This document shows positions 52,971 to 63,595 of a DNA stretch of 64,000 nt, piece by piece; position 1 is the first letter of the stretch, and the number at the start of each line of letters is the position of its first letter. Source of the stretch: Oegoconia quadripuncta (Eukaryota; Arthropoda; Insecta; Lepidoptera; Autostichidae); the NCBI GenBank assembly GCA_949316235.1, contig OX438744.1, positions 26,275,578 through 26,339,577 on the forward strand, given 5' to 3'. A program made the translations under genes and the position numbers. The notes below the pieces were generated by a model. That model saw nothing but the letters and a program-made list of their open reading frames with translations. It searched no databases and was not told the DNA's origin.

Positions 52971-53904
52971 AAAAAGGAATTTAAAGTTTTTTATTGCAGA
53001 CAAAGAGTGATACTTAAAATATAGAACAATACATTAACAAAACATCACTGTTATAGGAACACAATTGACAAAAGACAAAACATTATGATTTATAGCAATT
53101 GTAGAGGATGGAGGTCCACGAAAAAAGATTAAAGTTGCGACTTCGCGTATATTTGTAGTTAAACAGAGCAATAATACAATTTTGAATTTTAAAGTCGGTT
53201 CTCGCTTGCGGATGGTAGCGAACTTGTGTCAATTACAAAAATTACCATTTAATATAGGTAGCGAGACAGTCATTTATAATTAAATACTTTCCAATTTTTC
53301 TTAATTAATTTACATAAAAAAATTCTTAAAATTACCTTCGACTTATAAAAACGACGCGTGTTATGTGTTTGACGACATGGTATTCGTACGTGCAAATGCA
53401 ATGCGCGCAAGTGCAAAAAGTACAAATTTTATGATATGAAATTCTTGGTTGAATCAATCGAGACAAAACGTTTGTTTAAAATTAGAAAACTCGCCTGAAC
53501 AGATAAAACTTGAACATAATTTTAGCGGACCACTTGACCGAGGCCATTCGTCCGAGGATCAGTTTGTACACGGACGAGCTGCCCCATAAGCTGTATATTT
53601 CTCGGGAATAAATAAAATTAAACGAATAACAACCCGTATTTAAAAAAATAAATAATCCGCGATTCGCTGTTGGAACGAACCGGGCCGTAATCTCGTCTGT
53701 AGATCGATCGCCCAAAACAGAGGGAACTGCTTTATTTAAAGTGTCAGCACAAACTGTATTACATAAGACGACATTTATGAATGGCACCATTAAAATTTGT
53801 TTATGATTGCTACTTCCTACAAAAACAAAATGAGATCTGATTTAAAAAACGGCGAAGTACGAGACAGAGTCGCGCACGGAGGGGTCCGTAACCACCAACG
53901 CGCG
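52971..53904. other. Unassigned stretch
   Basis: A 102-codon minus-strand frame (53482-53790) is unrecognised and lacks domain signals; not called. No repeat identified. Confidence 0.35.
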
Positions 53905-54085
53905 GACGACAAGGCATGGAACTCCCTTCCGGCGTCAGTCTTTCCTGAATCCTACAACCTTGAGATCTTCAAGAGCAGGGTGAATAGGCATCGACTGAGT
54001 TTGCGTGCTTCGTCTTTGGCCACATCGTCCCTTTTCATCAGGTGAGATTGTGGTCAAACGCGTATCCAGTAATTCATTAAAAAAA
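53905..54085 (+). pseudogene. LINE ORF2 C-terminal relic
   Basis: Reads 'DKAWNSLPASVFPESYNLEI', then 'FKSRVNRHRLSLRASSLATS'. Same family as 14805-15245 and the end of 12472-13115. The 3' UTR has 'caggtgagattgtggtcaaa'. Confidence 0.85.
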
Positions 54086-54820
54086 TGACGTAAGCGATAA
54101 ATAAGAAAAACCTCATTCAGCTCAAAACTAATCAAACTAAAAGTAAAATATTAAATTTAACATTAATTACAATTTATAGAATCGGATATTGATTGTAAAT
54201 AGTGTCTTTAAGTCGCCGATTTTGAAAAATAATTTTATCGAGAAATGTTTCACCAATCGTGATTCTACTTTGCATTAATCTACATTAAAACCTAAAGTAA
54301 TCATTGTCTGAATATCAAATTTGTAGCTTTTGTAGTTATTGAGGGAATGGATAATTGGAAATTGAAAGAAATCTGCCTGTCTTCGTAATTCAAATGTTTA
54401 GGACTTTTACCAGAATTTTCTAAATCATGTTGTCTACGCCAATTTGCTAACAACGGAATAACTACACCGTGAAATATAAATCATTCGACAAACTTTGAGG
54501 GATGAATCTACTCACTACGACGAACAACTTTTTCTATGGGACCAACTTTCCTGCCCGACATAAAAAATCATCTGCTGCATATATTTTGATCGAGTAGGTA
54601 TTGTACTTTTGTATGGAAAAAGCTGATGGTTTTTTTGGGATCGTACCACTTAAGATCGAATTACTGAAGCGCGAATCGCGGTAGCACGACACAACTGAAT
54701 TATCTGAAGATCGACTTAACGTAAGATTTATACGAAATTAATGTGATTTTTAAATATATCTCTTCTTTAAAATTCTTCTCAAGTTTGTATCAAAGATTGT
54801 ACCTATACCTGATTAAAGTT
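54086..54820. other. Unassigned stretch
   Basis: AT-rich; no gene or repeat recognised. Confidence 0.35.
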
Positions 54821-55120
54821 TACGTTTCGGAGGTCGCCGGTTCGATTCCCAGCGGGGTACATATTTAGTACTCGGTTGGGTTGGTTTTATTTTAAAGTTG
54901 GTTGTCCGCCTGGCTAGCTACCACCATTTTATCTAAATCTGCCGCCAAATAGCAATGTTAATAGCATTGTTGTGTTCCGGTTGTCAGAGATAAGATAGCC
55001 AGTCCCCCAAATAAGATGGGGTTTGCGGGTCAGTACGCTTCCACCTTCGGCCTCATCTTCACTTAACATTAGGTGTGATTGAGGTCAAGTGCTAACCCGT
55101 TGCGCTTAATAAAAAAAAAA
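54821..55120 (+). mobile_element. SINE-A, head partly lost
   Basis: Begins inside the head at 'tacgtttcggaggtcgc', box B 'ggttcgattcc', ends 'cgttgcgcttaataaaaaaa'. Confidence 0.9.
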
Positions 55121-55551
55121 GTTCTCTACTGATTTCGTAGTTTTTTTATTTATTTGAACATGATGTTTGGAAGTACTCAATTTTTTTACGCAATTTCAAT
55201 TGTCGCCGTTGAAACGTGCAAAACTAATGTTTTTTCGTGGAACGTCCCATAGTCGCCCATTACGACCCCCACTGGAAGAGACGGGTTGCTCCTGCTGAAA
55301 CCACGAGCACGCTACGTGAAATAGTTACTGAATTAAACAGCGGCAACAGACGGACGGACACCGAGGTGCTTCCTTATGTGTGCCGTTTTATCATATTTGG
55401 TTCGGGGACCCTAACACAATAAAATTTGACAATGTTGAAAGATTGTGATCCCTGAAAATTAATTGGCTCACAAGGGACATCAGAGACATCAAAAGTTAGC
55501 TTTAGAATAAATATTTCTTACAAAACATTATGTTTATTCAACAACTCTGTG
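55121..55551. other. Unassigned with retroelement scrap
   Basis: 55244-55275 'gtcccatagtcgcccattac' 'gacccccactgg' matches the scrap at 3341. No gene. Confidence 0.4.
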
Positions 55552-55878
55552 ACCGCCTGCGTGGCTCAATGTATACAACATAGGCTTTAAATCGGAGGTC
55601 GCTGGTTCGATCCCCAGCGGGGTACATGTTTAGTACTCGGTTTGGTTGGTGGTAGGACATTTTAAATGTCCTCCTGGCTAGCTACCACCATCTTATCTAA
55701 GTCTGCCGCCAAACAGAAATGTTAGTAGCATTGTTGTGTTCCGGTTGTCAGAGATAAGATAACCAATGAGATGGGATGGGATTTTCGGGTCAGTATACGC
55801 TTCCATCTTCGGCCTTATCTTCACTTAACATCAGGTGTGATTGAGGTCAAGCGCTAACTCGCTGTGCATAAAAAAAAC
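55552..55878 (+). mobile_element. SINE-A, full length
   Basis: Head 'ccgcctgcgtggctcaatgt', box B 'ggttcgatccc' (consensus), tail 'gctgtgcataaaaaaaa'. 'caact' words flank it. Confidence 0.93.
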
Positions 55879-56509
55879 AACTTAAAGAGCTCTGTTTTCT
55901 TTTTAACCCTCGTACCTCAATGTTACGTATCTTCTAATATATAATAGCATACCTCGCAATATTACAAAAATATAAAGTAAGCTCCATGTCAGTTCTAGCA
56001 GATAGTAGTTCCGTGTATCTAAATAGTGTTACTTTTGTGTTCTACCCCCGGTCATGCATGACTGGCGAGCGTGAGCGAGATGTGAGCGCGCGCTCTGTGG
56101 GCTGCTCATACTTAGCAGAGCTCTGTATATGATGGTTAATAGTGCTTAATGAGTTTTGTTTTCATACCCACGATTTTCTATTCCCGACTAAATTGTTTAT
56201 AACACGCTCGCAACAGTAACTAACAAATATTTTATGTAAATTTTCTCATGTAAGTGAATTGTAATTATTCTTTTGAGAAATAAGTTTCTTCACTCACATA
56301 TAATCTTTTTAAGAGAGTTTAATCCGTCCGTCATTGAATAATTAACATTTCTTTTAAATACAGAATAAATCAATAGAATTGCTCTGACCTGCACTCGAGA
56401 ATCCTAAACGCTAATTATAAATATTACATAAATAAGAATTACAGTTATTTTCGAGAACTTCAAATTATTGATAATATCGAACAATTTTTTTAAACTCGTG
56501 AATTCTGGA
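55879..56509. other. Unassigned stretch
   Basis: A GC-richer patch with 'gcgagcgtgagcgagatgtg' (56066-56085) is not a repeat I know. 56330-56380 is similar to 48425-48470 ('ataaattaacatttcttttt'). Confidence 0.35.
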
Positions 56510-56925
56510 AAATAACCTCCTTCAAAGTGAAATCTGGAGAATACGCTCTTTTAAAAATAGGTTTTCATTATCAATTGTGAAATAACCTGGCATGCGAACG
56601 AGCTGGTTATATTATCATCTAAATACTTTGATATTTGATAATATATTTTTTCTTAATAAGTTTCGGTTTTATAGTATTTTTACATTTATTGAATGGAACA
56701 TTTTGTATATCAACGGGAACCTTATTGAAAAAATGTATACATAACCCTTTGAATTACTGCGACTTAATGTGACCTGCAAGTTTATCTTTATTTCTTGTAC
56801 CATGTATATCACTATTTTTCTTAAAATGACCCAATATTTTTTTTACACAAATAACATTTACAAGAATGTACTGCGGCGAAATGGTTAGAATGCTATTTAA
56901 ACTTTTAACGCTAATGTCTTGTTTA
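56510..56925 (-). mobile_element. LINE-T1 ORF2 end and 3' UTR fragment
   Basis: Same order as 46067-46480 but starting inside the UTR; includes 'tttcttaataagtttcggtt', 'tatatcaacgggaaccttat' and upstream coding text up to 'gtactgcggcgaaatggtta'. Confidence 0.8.
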
Positions 56926-56933
56926 TATTATAC

Positions 56934-57410
56934 TAACTGTTACCCGCGACTTCGTCCGCGTAGAATTCATTATATTACCAAATGCGTCACTCTATTGCTC
57001 CAACGCATATATTATATACACACACAAACTATCGCATTTATAATATTAGCTGGGATGGGATAGTTGGGATGTAGCTACTCCCAGCTTATGTTATTTATTC
57101 GTCACACATTATCATCACCACTGTCACCACCATCACCATCACCGTCATTATCATCATTAGGAAAATACTCGTTAAGTGCTTCCGTTACTACATGCGTCAC
57201 TCTGTAACTCAAACACAATCCCACTAATAATACCTATCCTACGGGAACCAGTAATTTTTCCGGGATAAAAGTAGCCTATATGTTAATCCAGCTTCCAATC
57301 TGTCTATCAACCAAATTTCAACCAAATCTCTTCACCGTTTGGGTATGAAAACGTAACAAACATACATATGAACACACATATAAACTTTCCCTTTTATAAT
57401 TATACAAGTT
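56934..57410 (+). repeat. Two copies of the common lepidopteran repeat
   Basis: 56934-57055 ('tacccgcgacttcgtccgcg', 'tcgcatttataatattagct') and 57190-57410 ('gtagcctatatgttaatcca', 'accaaatttcaaccaaatct', 'cttttataatta'). Between them, 57108-57165 is an (ATCACC)-like microsatellite. Confidence 0.65.
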
Positions 57411-57599
57411 AAGCATTTATTTGCATCCATGTACACATACATATCAAATTTTACACATGAAAAATACAACTAAAACAATAAAACACAAGTACAGAAACAA
57501 CAAATATTATGTGTGTGCCGCAGTATACAAAAAGGCTCAGTGTATGGATAGACTTGGATGGATGGTTGGATGGATGAACAATGTACAGTTATAGTTGGG

Positions 57600-57835
57600 A
57601 TCTGGAACACTGGATAATTCTTTAGGGAGTTTAGAAGTGGCACACGCGACAGAAAAGTTGAAAGCAAACCGTTTGGCTTGGCATGTTACTAAGAGAGTGA
57701 TGAATGTGGATGTCAATGGTTCGAAAGGAAGACCACGGAAAAGATGGGATGGATTGGTTGAGGGGTGATATGAACGAAAACGGTGTCAATGATGAGGAAG
57801 CTGATAGAGGAGACAAATTGGCTCCAGGGCAAGAA
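57600..57835 (+). pseudogene. RTE-like LINE C-terminal relic
   Basis: Reads 'GVAHATEKLKANRLAWHVTK' then 'RVMNVDVNGSKGRPRKRWDG' and, after shifts, the terminal part. The 'EKL..NRL.W.GHV.RR...... V.G..GRGRP.KRW.D' pattern is that of RTE-type LINE proteins. Stops follow. Confidence 0.8.
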
Positions 57836-57859
57836 GATGATAATAGTTTTTTTTTTATA

Positions 57860-58171
57860 TATTTTTTTTTATGCATAACGGGTTGGTACTTGACCTCAAT
57901 CACACCTGATGTTAAGTGAAGATGAGGTCGAAGATGGAAGCGTACTGACCCGGAAACCCCAACACATTTGGGGGACTGGCTATCTTATCTCTGACAACCG
58001 GAACACGACAATGTTATTAACATTGCTGCTTGGCGGCAGATTTAGATAAGTTGGTGGTAGCTAGCCAGGCGGACATTTAAAATGCCCTACCACCAACCAA
58101 ACCGAGTACTTAAACATGTACCCCGCTGGGGATCGAACCCGCGACCTCCGAATCGTAAACCCAATGTTGTT
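57860..58171 (-). mobile_element. SINE-A, near full length
   Basis: Reverse copy from poly(T) and 'atgcataacgggttggtact' to 'cccaatgttgttta'; the first ~25 bp of the head are missing. Box B consensus intact. 58172-58474 is unassigned. Confidence 0.93.
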
Positions 58172-58474
58172 TATAGTTGGGATATAGGTACTTTTAAATA
58201 GTAGATAGGAAAGAATAAAATAAACCATACATCGGAACTTTTGGAAAACAACGTAGCTTTATCTTTTTTGTACTTTAACCTACGGTCACGTGACGCTTGT
58301 CTAATAAAAAAACAGGATGCAAACGCGCGGACAGGCGGATCGGCCTACACGAGCGGTTCGTACAATGCGGACATTTAACGAGTGTACACACATGTCAAGC
58401 GTTCCAATCACTGCGGTCGCTGTGCCAAGGATTAAAGGCTTTTACTTTAACTGGAATTGTTTTTAAAGCTATTC

Positions 58475-58985
58475 AAATCAAATCAAAAATGTTTTATTTC
58501 GAAAGTTATAAGAATAACATTTGAAATCGTCATGGCACACAGTTATCGCTCATTCACTAGGCAGTCTCCCCAGAGAAGAAAAACTCAGGGGTTGCTCTTT
58601 TAAATAAGTCAATACAAATACAATTTGAAATAATTGTTAAATTTATGATTCCACAAAGAAAAATAAGAATAAAATATACTGGATATTGCCGAGCGGTTCA
58701 TGTCCACGCATTCTTATCATCCAGATAGTCAGAAATTTTATAATAGCCTTTGGCACATAGTTAAAGTCCGTTTAATGGTTGTTTTAAACTTACTTAAAGG
58801 CAGAACCGGAATCTTATTATAAAAGCGTATACATTGTCTCTTGAATGACTTAGTGACTTTGTGTAAGCGGCTGCTATGGACAGCAAGTTTATTTTTATAT
58901 CTTGTAGTTACATTGAGTATTTCACAATTTTTCTTACATTAAAGTTTTCGTAAATATATTGCGATGCCAATTTATTTAATTAATT
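58475..58985 (-). mobile_element. LINE-T1 3' end with C-terminal codons
   Basis: Tail 'caaatcaaatcaaaaatgtt', UTR 'ctccccagagaagaaaaact', and in reverse 'YKISDYLDDKNAWT' with stop. Slightly diverged from the other T1 copies, so a subfamily. Confidence 0.85.
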
Positions 58986-59054
58986 AATATATTGATTTCC
59001 TAAAATTTATGGCCAGTCAAGCTAGATAGAAAAATTGAAAATCTAACCAAACTA

Positions 59055-59245
59055 ATTGTCATCATCATAGCCGAAAGAAGTCCACAGCTGGACAAAGGCC
59101 TCACCCAAAGATCTCCACAACGATGGGCCCTGCGCTGCCCGCCTTCAGCGGCTTCCCGGGAACTTTATCAAATCGTCGGTCCACCTCGTGCGGGCCTGCC
59201 CACACTGCGTCTTCCGGTGCGTGATCCTACGACCATTGTAGTAAC
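59055..59245 (-). pseudogene. RTE-like LINE relic
   Basis: 'ccacagctggacaaaggcct', 'ccaaagatctccacaacgat', 'gtcggtccacctcgtgcggg' and 'cactgcgtcttccggtgcgt' form a block I know as part of a very common lepidopteran RTE-type LINE coding region, here in reverse. Confidence 0.75.
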
Positions 59246-59364
59246 CAATCTTTGAAACGGCTTAACCGATTTCAATCAAACATGATCATGAACTGGACAC
59301 TCGTTTAGTCTTTTACAGAACAAGGATTGGACACTCAACAGTGTTAAATACATACCACACGTTG

Positions 59365-59657
59365 TTTTACATCGGAGGTTAAAAATTTGTTGTATACCGT
59401 CAGCACAGGTTCGATTTCCAGCGGGGTACATGTTTAGTATTCGGTTTGGATTGTGGTAGGGCATTTTAAATGTCTGCCTGGCTTGCTACCACCGTCTTAT
59501 CTAAGTCAGCGCTAAACAGCAATGGTAATAGCATTGTTGTGTTCCGGTTGTCAGAAAGATAGCCAGTCCCCCAAATAATATGGGGTTACCGTGTCAGTTC
59601 GCTGCCATCAGGTGTAATTGAGGTTGAGTGCTAACCAATTGTATATAAAAAAAAACA
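59365..59657 (+). mobile_element. SINE-A, head partly degenerate
   Basis: Body from 'caggttcgatttccagcggg' to 'aattgtatataaaaaaaaac', with a deletion in the 'cttcacttaac' region. Confidence 0.88.
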
Positions 59658-60118
59658 AATGCAATTAATGATCACAATTTCACCATTTTTAACCCGAAAC
59701 AATAACCCTCCACATGACAGTTTGTGAAGGTTGGCTGTGCCTTACATGGTACAGTTGACACATGACCCGTAAGTCAAGCGTAATACAAGCAATTCTTATT
59801 ACACTGTGTATTACGGATTATATAGAGCTGATATGGGGTGATTACGCCTAAGTGCATGTCGGTCGTCGTGTTACAAGCTAAGTGGTATTCTCAGAACAAT
59901 GATAAAAAAAAACGAAAGACGGAACATGCCGTATCCCAGAAGTGAAGCCACAATTGTGCCAATTTTCAAACGCGTTCGCTCACCTAATGCGACAACTCCG
60001 CATGGCTAAATGAATTTTTAGTGGTCCACGTTTTTGGTGTTTACTCGTGCTTCTCTCGCACTCGTGGGACCTCACTCGCTCTTGGCTGTTCACTTTGAAC
60101 TTTTGACGGAGAGCTATC
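59658..60118. other. Unassigned stretch
   Basis: No repeat recognised. 60030-60118 is GC-richer, with 'ctcact' words, and could be a transcription start region for the candidate exon that follows. Confidence 0.3.
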
Positions 60119-60157
60119 ATGCGAGCACTCACCGACGCACTGTTGATATTTGTGTGG
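60119..60157 (+). CDS. Candidate first coding exon of a secreted or membrane protein
   Basis: ATG at 60119 encodes MRALTDALLIFVW, a signal-peptide-like start, up to TGG|GTAATG (donor at 60158). Reading through gives a longer hydrophobic frame (71 codons). Short signal-peptide first exons are common in insects, but this is weak evidence. Confidence 0.2.
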
Positions 60158-61047
60158 GTAATGGTATTTCCTGTCTATATTTATTTTATTTTTATTACTT
60201 CCCTTATTGGTAAAAGTACACACACATTCGTAAGTATTACTCAGCAAGGCTCATGGAAGACCAGCGCCATGACTCGCGCACGACTTATAGTTAAGTATAC
60301 AGGTATACATTACACTATAGGTACACGTGTCTAAGTAATTATGTATTCACACTGAAAATCAGAGTTGTAGTGTAGGTATATCAATGCTGCAACTCATGCT
60401 GAGTCGAACTTCACTTTTGCGTTCTGGTTGTAGAATTGTTTTCCTTTCTAATCCTGTGAGTGTTGTCTTATACCTAGCTTGTGCCTATTTGTATCGTTTT
60501 TAAAATATCCAAAATAGAGCATGTCCAATCTATTACTTATATACGTGTCCAGGTTTGCATACTAATAAGTATTTTCCTTTCCATTCTAAGACTAACCCAA
60601 TCGAATATTTCGGCCCACAGCAACAAATTACGCATATTTCAAAGTGGCTTCACTGCACGTCGTTAGCGCTCCGTCGGTTTTTTCCTTGGTCTATGGTGGC
60701 ATTATGATTTATTATTTATAACATTGTCAACCTAAAATATGTAGTTTTACCTCTATTCATTATCGAATACTCGTAACGAAGAGTATAATTTTAAGTAAAG
60801 GTCAAGGGTGATGGTAATATACCTAATATCCATCACTCGCTATCTCACATCAGTAATACTAATGGTTTAAAGTAGTGATAGGCCACATCTGTCAACAGCA
60901 TAAGGTTTACGACAGTTTTTTTTTGTCCTTATTTATATAATTTTTTATTTATATATAAAATAGAGAATTTAGAATGTCCGCGAAAGAATATGATTTCATC
61001 CAAATACACCAAAAACTGTGTTAAATGCAAAATATGTTCGAAATTGT
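60158..61047. other. Unassigned stretch
   Basis: No gene or repeat recognised. Confidence 0.35.
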
Positions 61048-61305
61048 TCGTCGGTGGCTCAGCGGTTAAGATGCGGTCTCTCAATTCAGGATATCTGAGT
61101 TCAATCCCCTGGCAGGACATGCTCTTAAACGGTGAAGATAAACATAGTGAGGAAACCTGCATGCCTGAAAAATAAAATTCAAAGGCATGTGAGGTACGGA
61201 ACCCGCATTGAGCCAGCGTGGCATAATATGGCCCATACTTCCACGTATACGAGGGAAGGCCTATATCCTTGCAGTGGGATGTTTACGAGATGATGATGGT
61301 AATGT
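61048..61305 (+). mobile_element. SINE-D, full length
   Basis: Best copy: 'gtcggtggctcagcggttaa' (box A region 'tggctcagcgg'), box B 'gagttcaatccc', body 'ggaacccgcattgagccagc', 'gagggaaggcctatatcctt', tail (GAT)n. Confidence 0.9.
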
Positions 61306-61439
61306 TCGAAATAGCTTAACTGATTTTTATCAATCATGGCTAATACAGCATTTCTCAACGACATAAAAATCCACACTCAAATCACACGACGAATTACTAA
61401 GATACACCCGGACAAAGACTGGACACACACACATATACC

Positions 61440-61875
61440 ATCATCCACATATACCATCATCATTTCCCTGCCCTTATCCCACTCTAGGTGGGGTCGGCAC
61501 AACATGTCATCCTCTTCCACTCTCCTCTATCAGCCGTCATCTCCGTACTCACCCCTTTCACTCACATGATATCATTCCTCACGCTGTCTACCCACACTTT
61601 CTTTGGTCTTCCTCTACCTCTGTATCCCTCCACATTCATACTTAACACTCATCTTGTTACGTGCCTTTCATCCCTCCTCATATTGTGCCCAAACCATGTT
61701 AACCTGTTACTCCTCAGCTTTTCTGTTATTGGCGCCACTTTTAGACTTCCTTATCCATTCTAGTCACACCACACATCCATCTTAGTATTCTCATCTCTGC
61801 CACATGCATTCTACTTTCATCAGTTTCTTTCATTGCCCAACATTTAGATCCATACATGGTGACAGGTCTTAACCA
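61440..61875 (-). pseudogene. RTE-like LINE C-terminal relic
   Basis: In reverse: 'LRPVTMYGSKCWAMKETDES', 'RMHVAEMRILRWMCGVTRMD', then in shifted frames the 'GYRGRGRPKK.W.D' and 'DRGEWKRMTCCADPT' segments. This is the RTE C-terminal region, with many stops. A SINE-A inserted at its upstream edge. Confidence 0.88.
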
Positions 61876-61877
61876 CA

Positions 61878-62075
61878 TACACCATCTTATCTAAATCTGC
61901 CGCCAAGCAGCAATGTTAATAGCATTGTTGTGTTCCGGTTGTCAAAGATAAGATAGCCAGTCCCCCAAATGTGTTGGGGTTTCCGGGTCAGTACGCATCC
62001 ACCTTCGACATCATCTTCACTTAACATCAGGTGTGATTAAGGTCAAGTACCAACCCGTTGTGCATAAGAAAAATT
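61878..62075 (+). mobile_element. SINE-A, 5'-truncated
   Basis: 'accatcttatctaaatctgc' to 'cgttgtgcataagaaaaatt'. Confidence 0.9.
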
Positions 62076-62427
62076 ACACAACGCCGTTAAACTCACAAGA
62101 TGTCGTTTTTCGTCAGGGGTTAAAAATGGAGGTCGAGTACTCAATTTTACAGTGCCATTTCACTTTAATTCACTGAGATCTAAAAATATAAATTACAAGA
62201 TAAGTAAATCTGGGGATTTTCAAAAGCAGGGTGCTTTATCTTCGAGCACAATGTCAATGTCAATTTCTATCAGATGAGATTATCAATCAATAATATCATC
62301 ATCATCATCATGATATCATCAATCAAACACGTAACCGATTTGATCATGGTACGTTCGCCGTGGTTTTCACCTACCAAAACCAGATTCGCATCTTTTTCGT
62401 TTGTCTTCTTTCATTCATCGGTTCCAC
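62076..62427. other. Mostly unassigned
   Basis: 62290-62320 is an (ATC)n run. 62340-62400 in reverse resembles the RTE-like tail ('ggcgaacgtaccatgatca'). Confidence 0.4.
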
Positions 62428-62621
62428 AAAATCAAAATCAAAAAGTGCTTTATTTTGTAGGTACACAGGGTACACTTAAAATAGTCAGATTTAACATTTT
62501 TTAAGCTACTGCTTGTTCAAAAGCCACTTTTCCCCTGAGAAGTACAAGCAAGAAACTCGAGAAGTTGCTCTTTTTCAAAAAAAGGTTTTTATGTTACAAA
62601 ATTATTAATTTATATTATAAT

Positions 62622-62850
62622 ACGACCGGTTGGTGTAGTGGATAGTGACCCTGTCAGCGAAACCAACGGTTGCGGGTTCGAATCCCGCGAGGGGTAAATG
62701 TTTGTGTGATGAATACGAACATTTATTCCCGAGTCACGGATGTTTATATAAATATTTATGTATGTTTATCCGTTATCTAGTATCCATAGCACAAGCTTTG
62801 CTTAGTTTCGGACTAGATGATTGGTGTAAGTGTCCGAAATATTTATTTAT
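62622..62850 (+). mobile_element. SINE-C, full length, nested
   Basis: 'cgaccggttggtgtagtgga', box B 'gggttcgaatcccgcg', 'tttatccgttatctagtatc', tail (TTA)n. AT-rich 'ttatattata' words at both sides are consistent with a target duplication. Confidence 0.92.
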
Positions 62851-63022
62851 TATTATTATATTATGTATAATACAATACAATATATATACAATTTATTATT
62901 AAAATATCACAAATAAAAAACTAGCCCCAAGTCTCTTATTATTATTATTTATTTAAAAAAAAGAAGAAAAGAAAAAATTTGATTATTAATTGTGAAATAG
63001 CCTAGTTACGCGAACGGGCTGT

Positions 63023-63537
63023 TCATGTCCATGAATGTTTATCATCTAAATAATCTGATATTTTATAATATGCTTCCTTAATAAGTTTCTGTATAGTAAT
63101 AAGTAATAGTATCCTTAAATTTATTGAAAAGAACATTTTGTATATCAACAGGAACCTTATTAAAAAAGCATAGGGAAGTTTATCTTTATGTCTTGTATTG
63201 ACATCATGTTTATCACTATTTTTCCTAAATGATGCTGATTTTTTTTTGACATATATTAGATTTTCAAAAATGTACTGTGACGAAAAGGTTAGAATATTAT
63301 ACTCTTTAAATCTGTCTCTAAGTGACACTGCAGGTCTCAATTGAAAAATTGCGCGAACGGCTCGTTTTGTAAAACAAAGATTGTATTTATATCCGCGACA
63401 TTTCCCCACAGCAAGATACCGTAAGACATCAGGCTATGGAAATAACTAAAATATACTGATCTAGCAGTATTTACGTCCGATATTTGTCTAATTTTTTTGA
63501 CTGCATAGGCTGCAGAGCTGCGGTAGGCAGCAGACAT
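63023..63537 (-). pseudogene. LINE-T1 ORF2 C-terminal domain
   Basis: Two overlapping frames make up the domain. The first (63537 to about 63340) reads 'SSAAYAVKKIRQISDVNTAR', 'SVYFSYFHSLMSYGILLWGN'. After a frameshift near 63350 the second continues 'RAVRAIFQLRPAVSLRDRFK', 'NILTFSSQYIFENLIYVKK' and ends 'EAYYKISDYLDDKHSWT'. This is the post-RT C-terminal region of a CR1/Jockey-group LINE common in Lepidoptera. RT motifs are absent. Confidence 0.88.
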
Positions 63538-63595
63538 GTCCTAACCATCTCAGCATACCTTTTTCTATCTTTGTCATTAAGTCTTCTTTTACACA

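Larger units (their letters stand above)
62428..63595 (-). mobile_element. LINE-T1, longest copy, with nested insertions
   Basis: Tail 'aaaatcaaaatcaaaaagtg', 3' UTR, then the C-terminal coding region to about 63590. A SINE-C (62622-62850) and a second retroelement end (62868-62937) are inserted in the UTR. Confidence 0.88.

Noticed and set aside
53482..53790. 102-codon minus-strand frame
   Set aside because: No recognisable motif, no splice or codon evidence; kept only as part of an unassigned stretch.
61488..61785. Plus-strand frames of 91 and 60 codons
   Set aside because: Antisense shadows of the RTE-like LINE relic on the minus strand.
1928..62700. tRNA-like segments with good A and B boxes
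   Set aside because: Every one is the head of a SINE copy followed by the SINE body; none shows a free-standing tRNA with acceptor stem.
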